Below are positions 63,319 through 64,000 of a stretch of DNA of 64,000 nt, in pieces (positions within the stretch are counted from its first letter, which is position 1; each line of letters begins with the position of its first letter). The position numbers and the translations under genes are program-made. The notes under the pieces are model-generated. The model was not told the DNA's origin. It saw only the letters and a program-made list of their open reading frames with translations, and searched no databases. The stretch comes from Cohnella kolymensis (GTDB lineage Bacteria > Bacillota > Bacilli > Paenibacillales > Paenibacillaceae). The stretch covers positions 1 to 64,000 of the forward strand of contig NZ_JXAL01000004.1 in assembly GCF_000829465.1 (NCBI RefSeq), in the 5' to 3' direction.

Positions 63319-64000
63319 CTATTTGCCTAGGGGTTTGGCCCGCCGGGTCGGCTGCGCCTGCAGCGGATCGTCAGGCCAGTAGTGCTTGGGGTAGCGGCCT
63401 TTCAAATCTTTGCGGACTTCAAAATAAGTGTGACTCCAAAAGCTTGCGAGATCGCGGGTCACTTGTACAGGTCGCTGGGCGGGAGACAGCAGATGCAAAG
63501 TGAGAGCAACCTTGTCTCCGGCAATACGGGGAGTCGACGGCAGCCCGAACAGCTCCTGAAGGCGGACAGCCAGAACAGGCGATTCCGGATCGCTGTAATC
63601 GATGGGCAGCCGGGACCCGCTCGGCACCGTCCAATGCGTAGGTGCGCTGCTGTCCAGTTCACGCCGCTGCTCCCAAGTAAGCGTCGACTCCAAAGTTTCT
63701 TTCATATTCAGCCGCTGTAAGTCGGATCGGCTCTTGCATCCGTCGATGTAAGGCGTCAGCCACTCGCTTAACGAGCGGTTCAAAGCTCCATCGGTGACAT
63801 CCGGCCAGGAAGAATCGTAGTTTCTCAGAAAAATGATCCGCTCCTGCAGCTGTCTGGCGGCGCGGCTCCAAGGCAAGATGTCCATCCCTTCCCTGCGTAT
63901 ACCCTCCAAAAGCGCAGCGCGCATCCGGTCTGCGGGCGGGCTTGTCATCGGCGCCTCCTCTAGCACAATAGCGCCCAGTCGTCTCCGCAGACGGCCTCTC
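63319..64000 (-). CDS. hrpB: ATP-dependent helicase HrpB, C-terminal part
   Basis: The frame is open to the right edge and reads RLRRRLGAIVLEEAPM, typical of the segment before the HrpB C-terminal domain. It continues to KHYWPDDPLQAQPTRRAKPL, the conserved HrpB end (RYPKHYWPDDP). The DEAH helicase core lies beyond the window. HrpB is a widespread predicted RNA helicase whose substrate is not established. Confidence 0.9.
   Translation of the reverse strand, partial: RGRLRRRLGAIVLEEAPMTSPPADRMRAALLEGIRREGMDILPWSRAARQLQERIIFLRNYDSSWPDVTDGALNRSLSEWLTPYIDGCKSRSDLQRLNMKETLESTLTWEQRRELDSSAPTHWTVPSGSRLPIDYSDPESPVLAVRLQELFGLPSTPRIAGDKVALTLHLLSPAQRPVQVTRDLASFWSHTYFEVRKDLKGRYPKHYWPDDPLQAQPTRRAKPLGK

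Overview
The window comes from a spore-forming Firmicute of the Paenibacillus/Cohnella type. The evidence is a 16S rRNA 5' end of Paenibacillus character at the left edge, a ygxA-ygzB pair beside it, strong GGAGG ribosome binding sites, PerR, YyaC, a complete sigma-B module and moderately GC-rich coding sequence. No phage, insertion sequence, tRNA or CRISPR array was seen.

Layout. 1-4.4 kb: rrn 5' end with tandem promoters, ygxA, ygzB, a GH18/SH3 cell-wall protein and perR. 4.4-10.9 kb: two membrane proteins, an MgtC-like gene, a GNAT enzyme and gatCAB. 11-12.6 kb: an EAL protein and an IDEAL-like regulator. 12.7-20 kb: an M24 peptidase and a Tad-type (Flp-pilus-like) secretion operon containing two tiny paralogous membrane proteins of 48-49 aa; its promoter is followed by an intrinsic terminator just before the first start codon. 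20.4-23.3 kb: small metabolic and membrane genes. 23.3-28.2 kb: an O-antigen-ligase-like protein, a PilZ protein behind a c-di-GMP-I riboswitch, and a membrane GGDEF protein. 28.3-33.6 kb: methyltransferase, hydrolase, YyaC, DUF1128 and LysR genes and a DUF4380-like gene. 33.6-40.4 kb: galK-galE-galT, a GT2 glycosyltransferase and a PMT-family mannosyltransferase. 40.4-55.5 kb: a sigma-B island with rsbV-rsbW-sigB, an RsbY/RsbK/RsbM signalling module as in Bacillus cereus, a further response-regulator kinase, and stress proteins preceded by sigma-B-like promoters. 55.8-59.2 kb: nucleotidyltransferase, GT4 glycosyltransferase and a helical-toroid glycosidase-like protein. 59.4-64 kb: pseudouridine synthase, a very acidic 105-aa protein, a TPR protein, an FAD oxidoreductase and the C-terminal part of HrpB.

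Two themes connect the genes. The first is c-di-GMP: an EAL protein, a GGDEF protein, a PilZ protein and a riboswitch lie close to the surface-appendage operon. The second is general stress: five or six GTTTCA/GTTCAT-type promoters precede genes whose homologues belong to the sigma-B regulon (ytxG, ytxH-type, yflT, glsB-like).

Ten single-nucleotide frame disruptions occur in otherwise intact genes. Three lie in A8 or T9 tracts. Sequencing or assembly indels are the simplest explanation, so frameshifted genes are described over their whole span with both frames noted.
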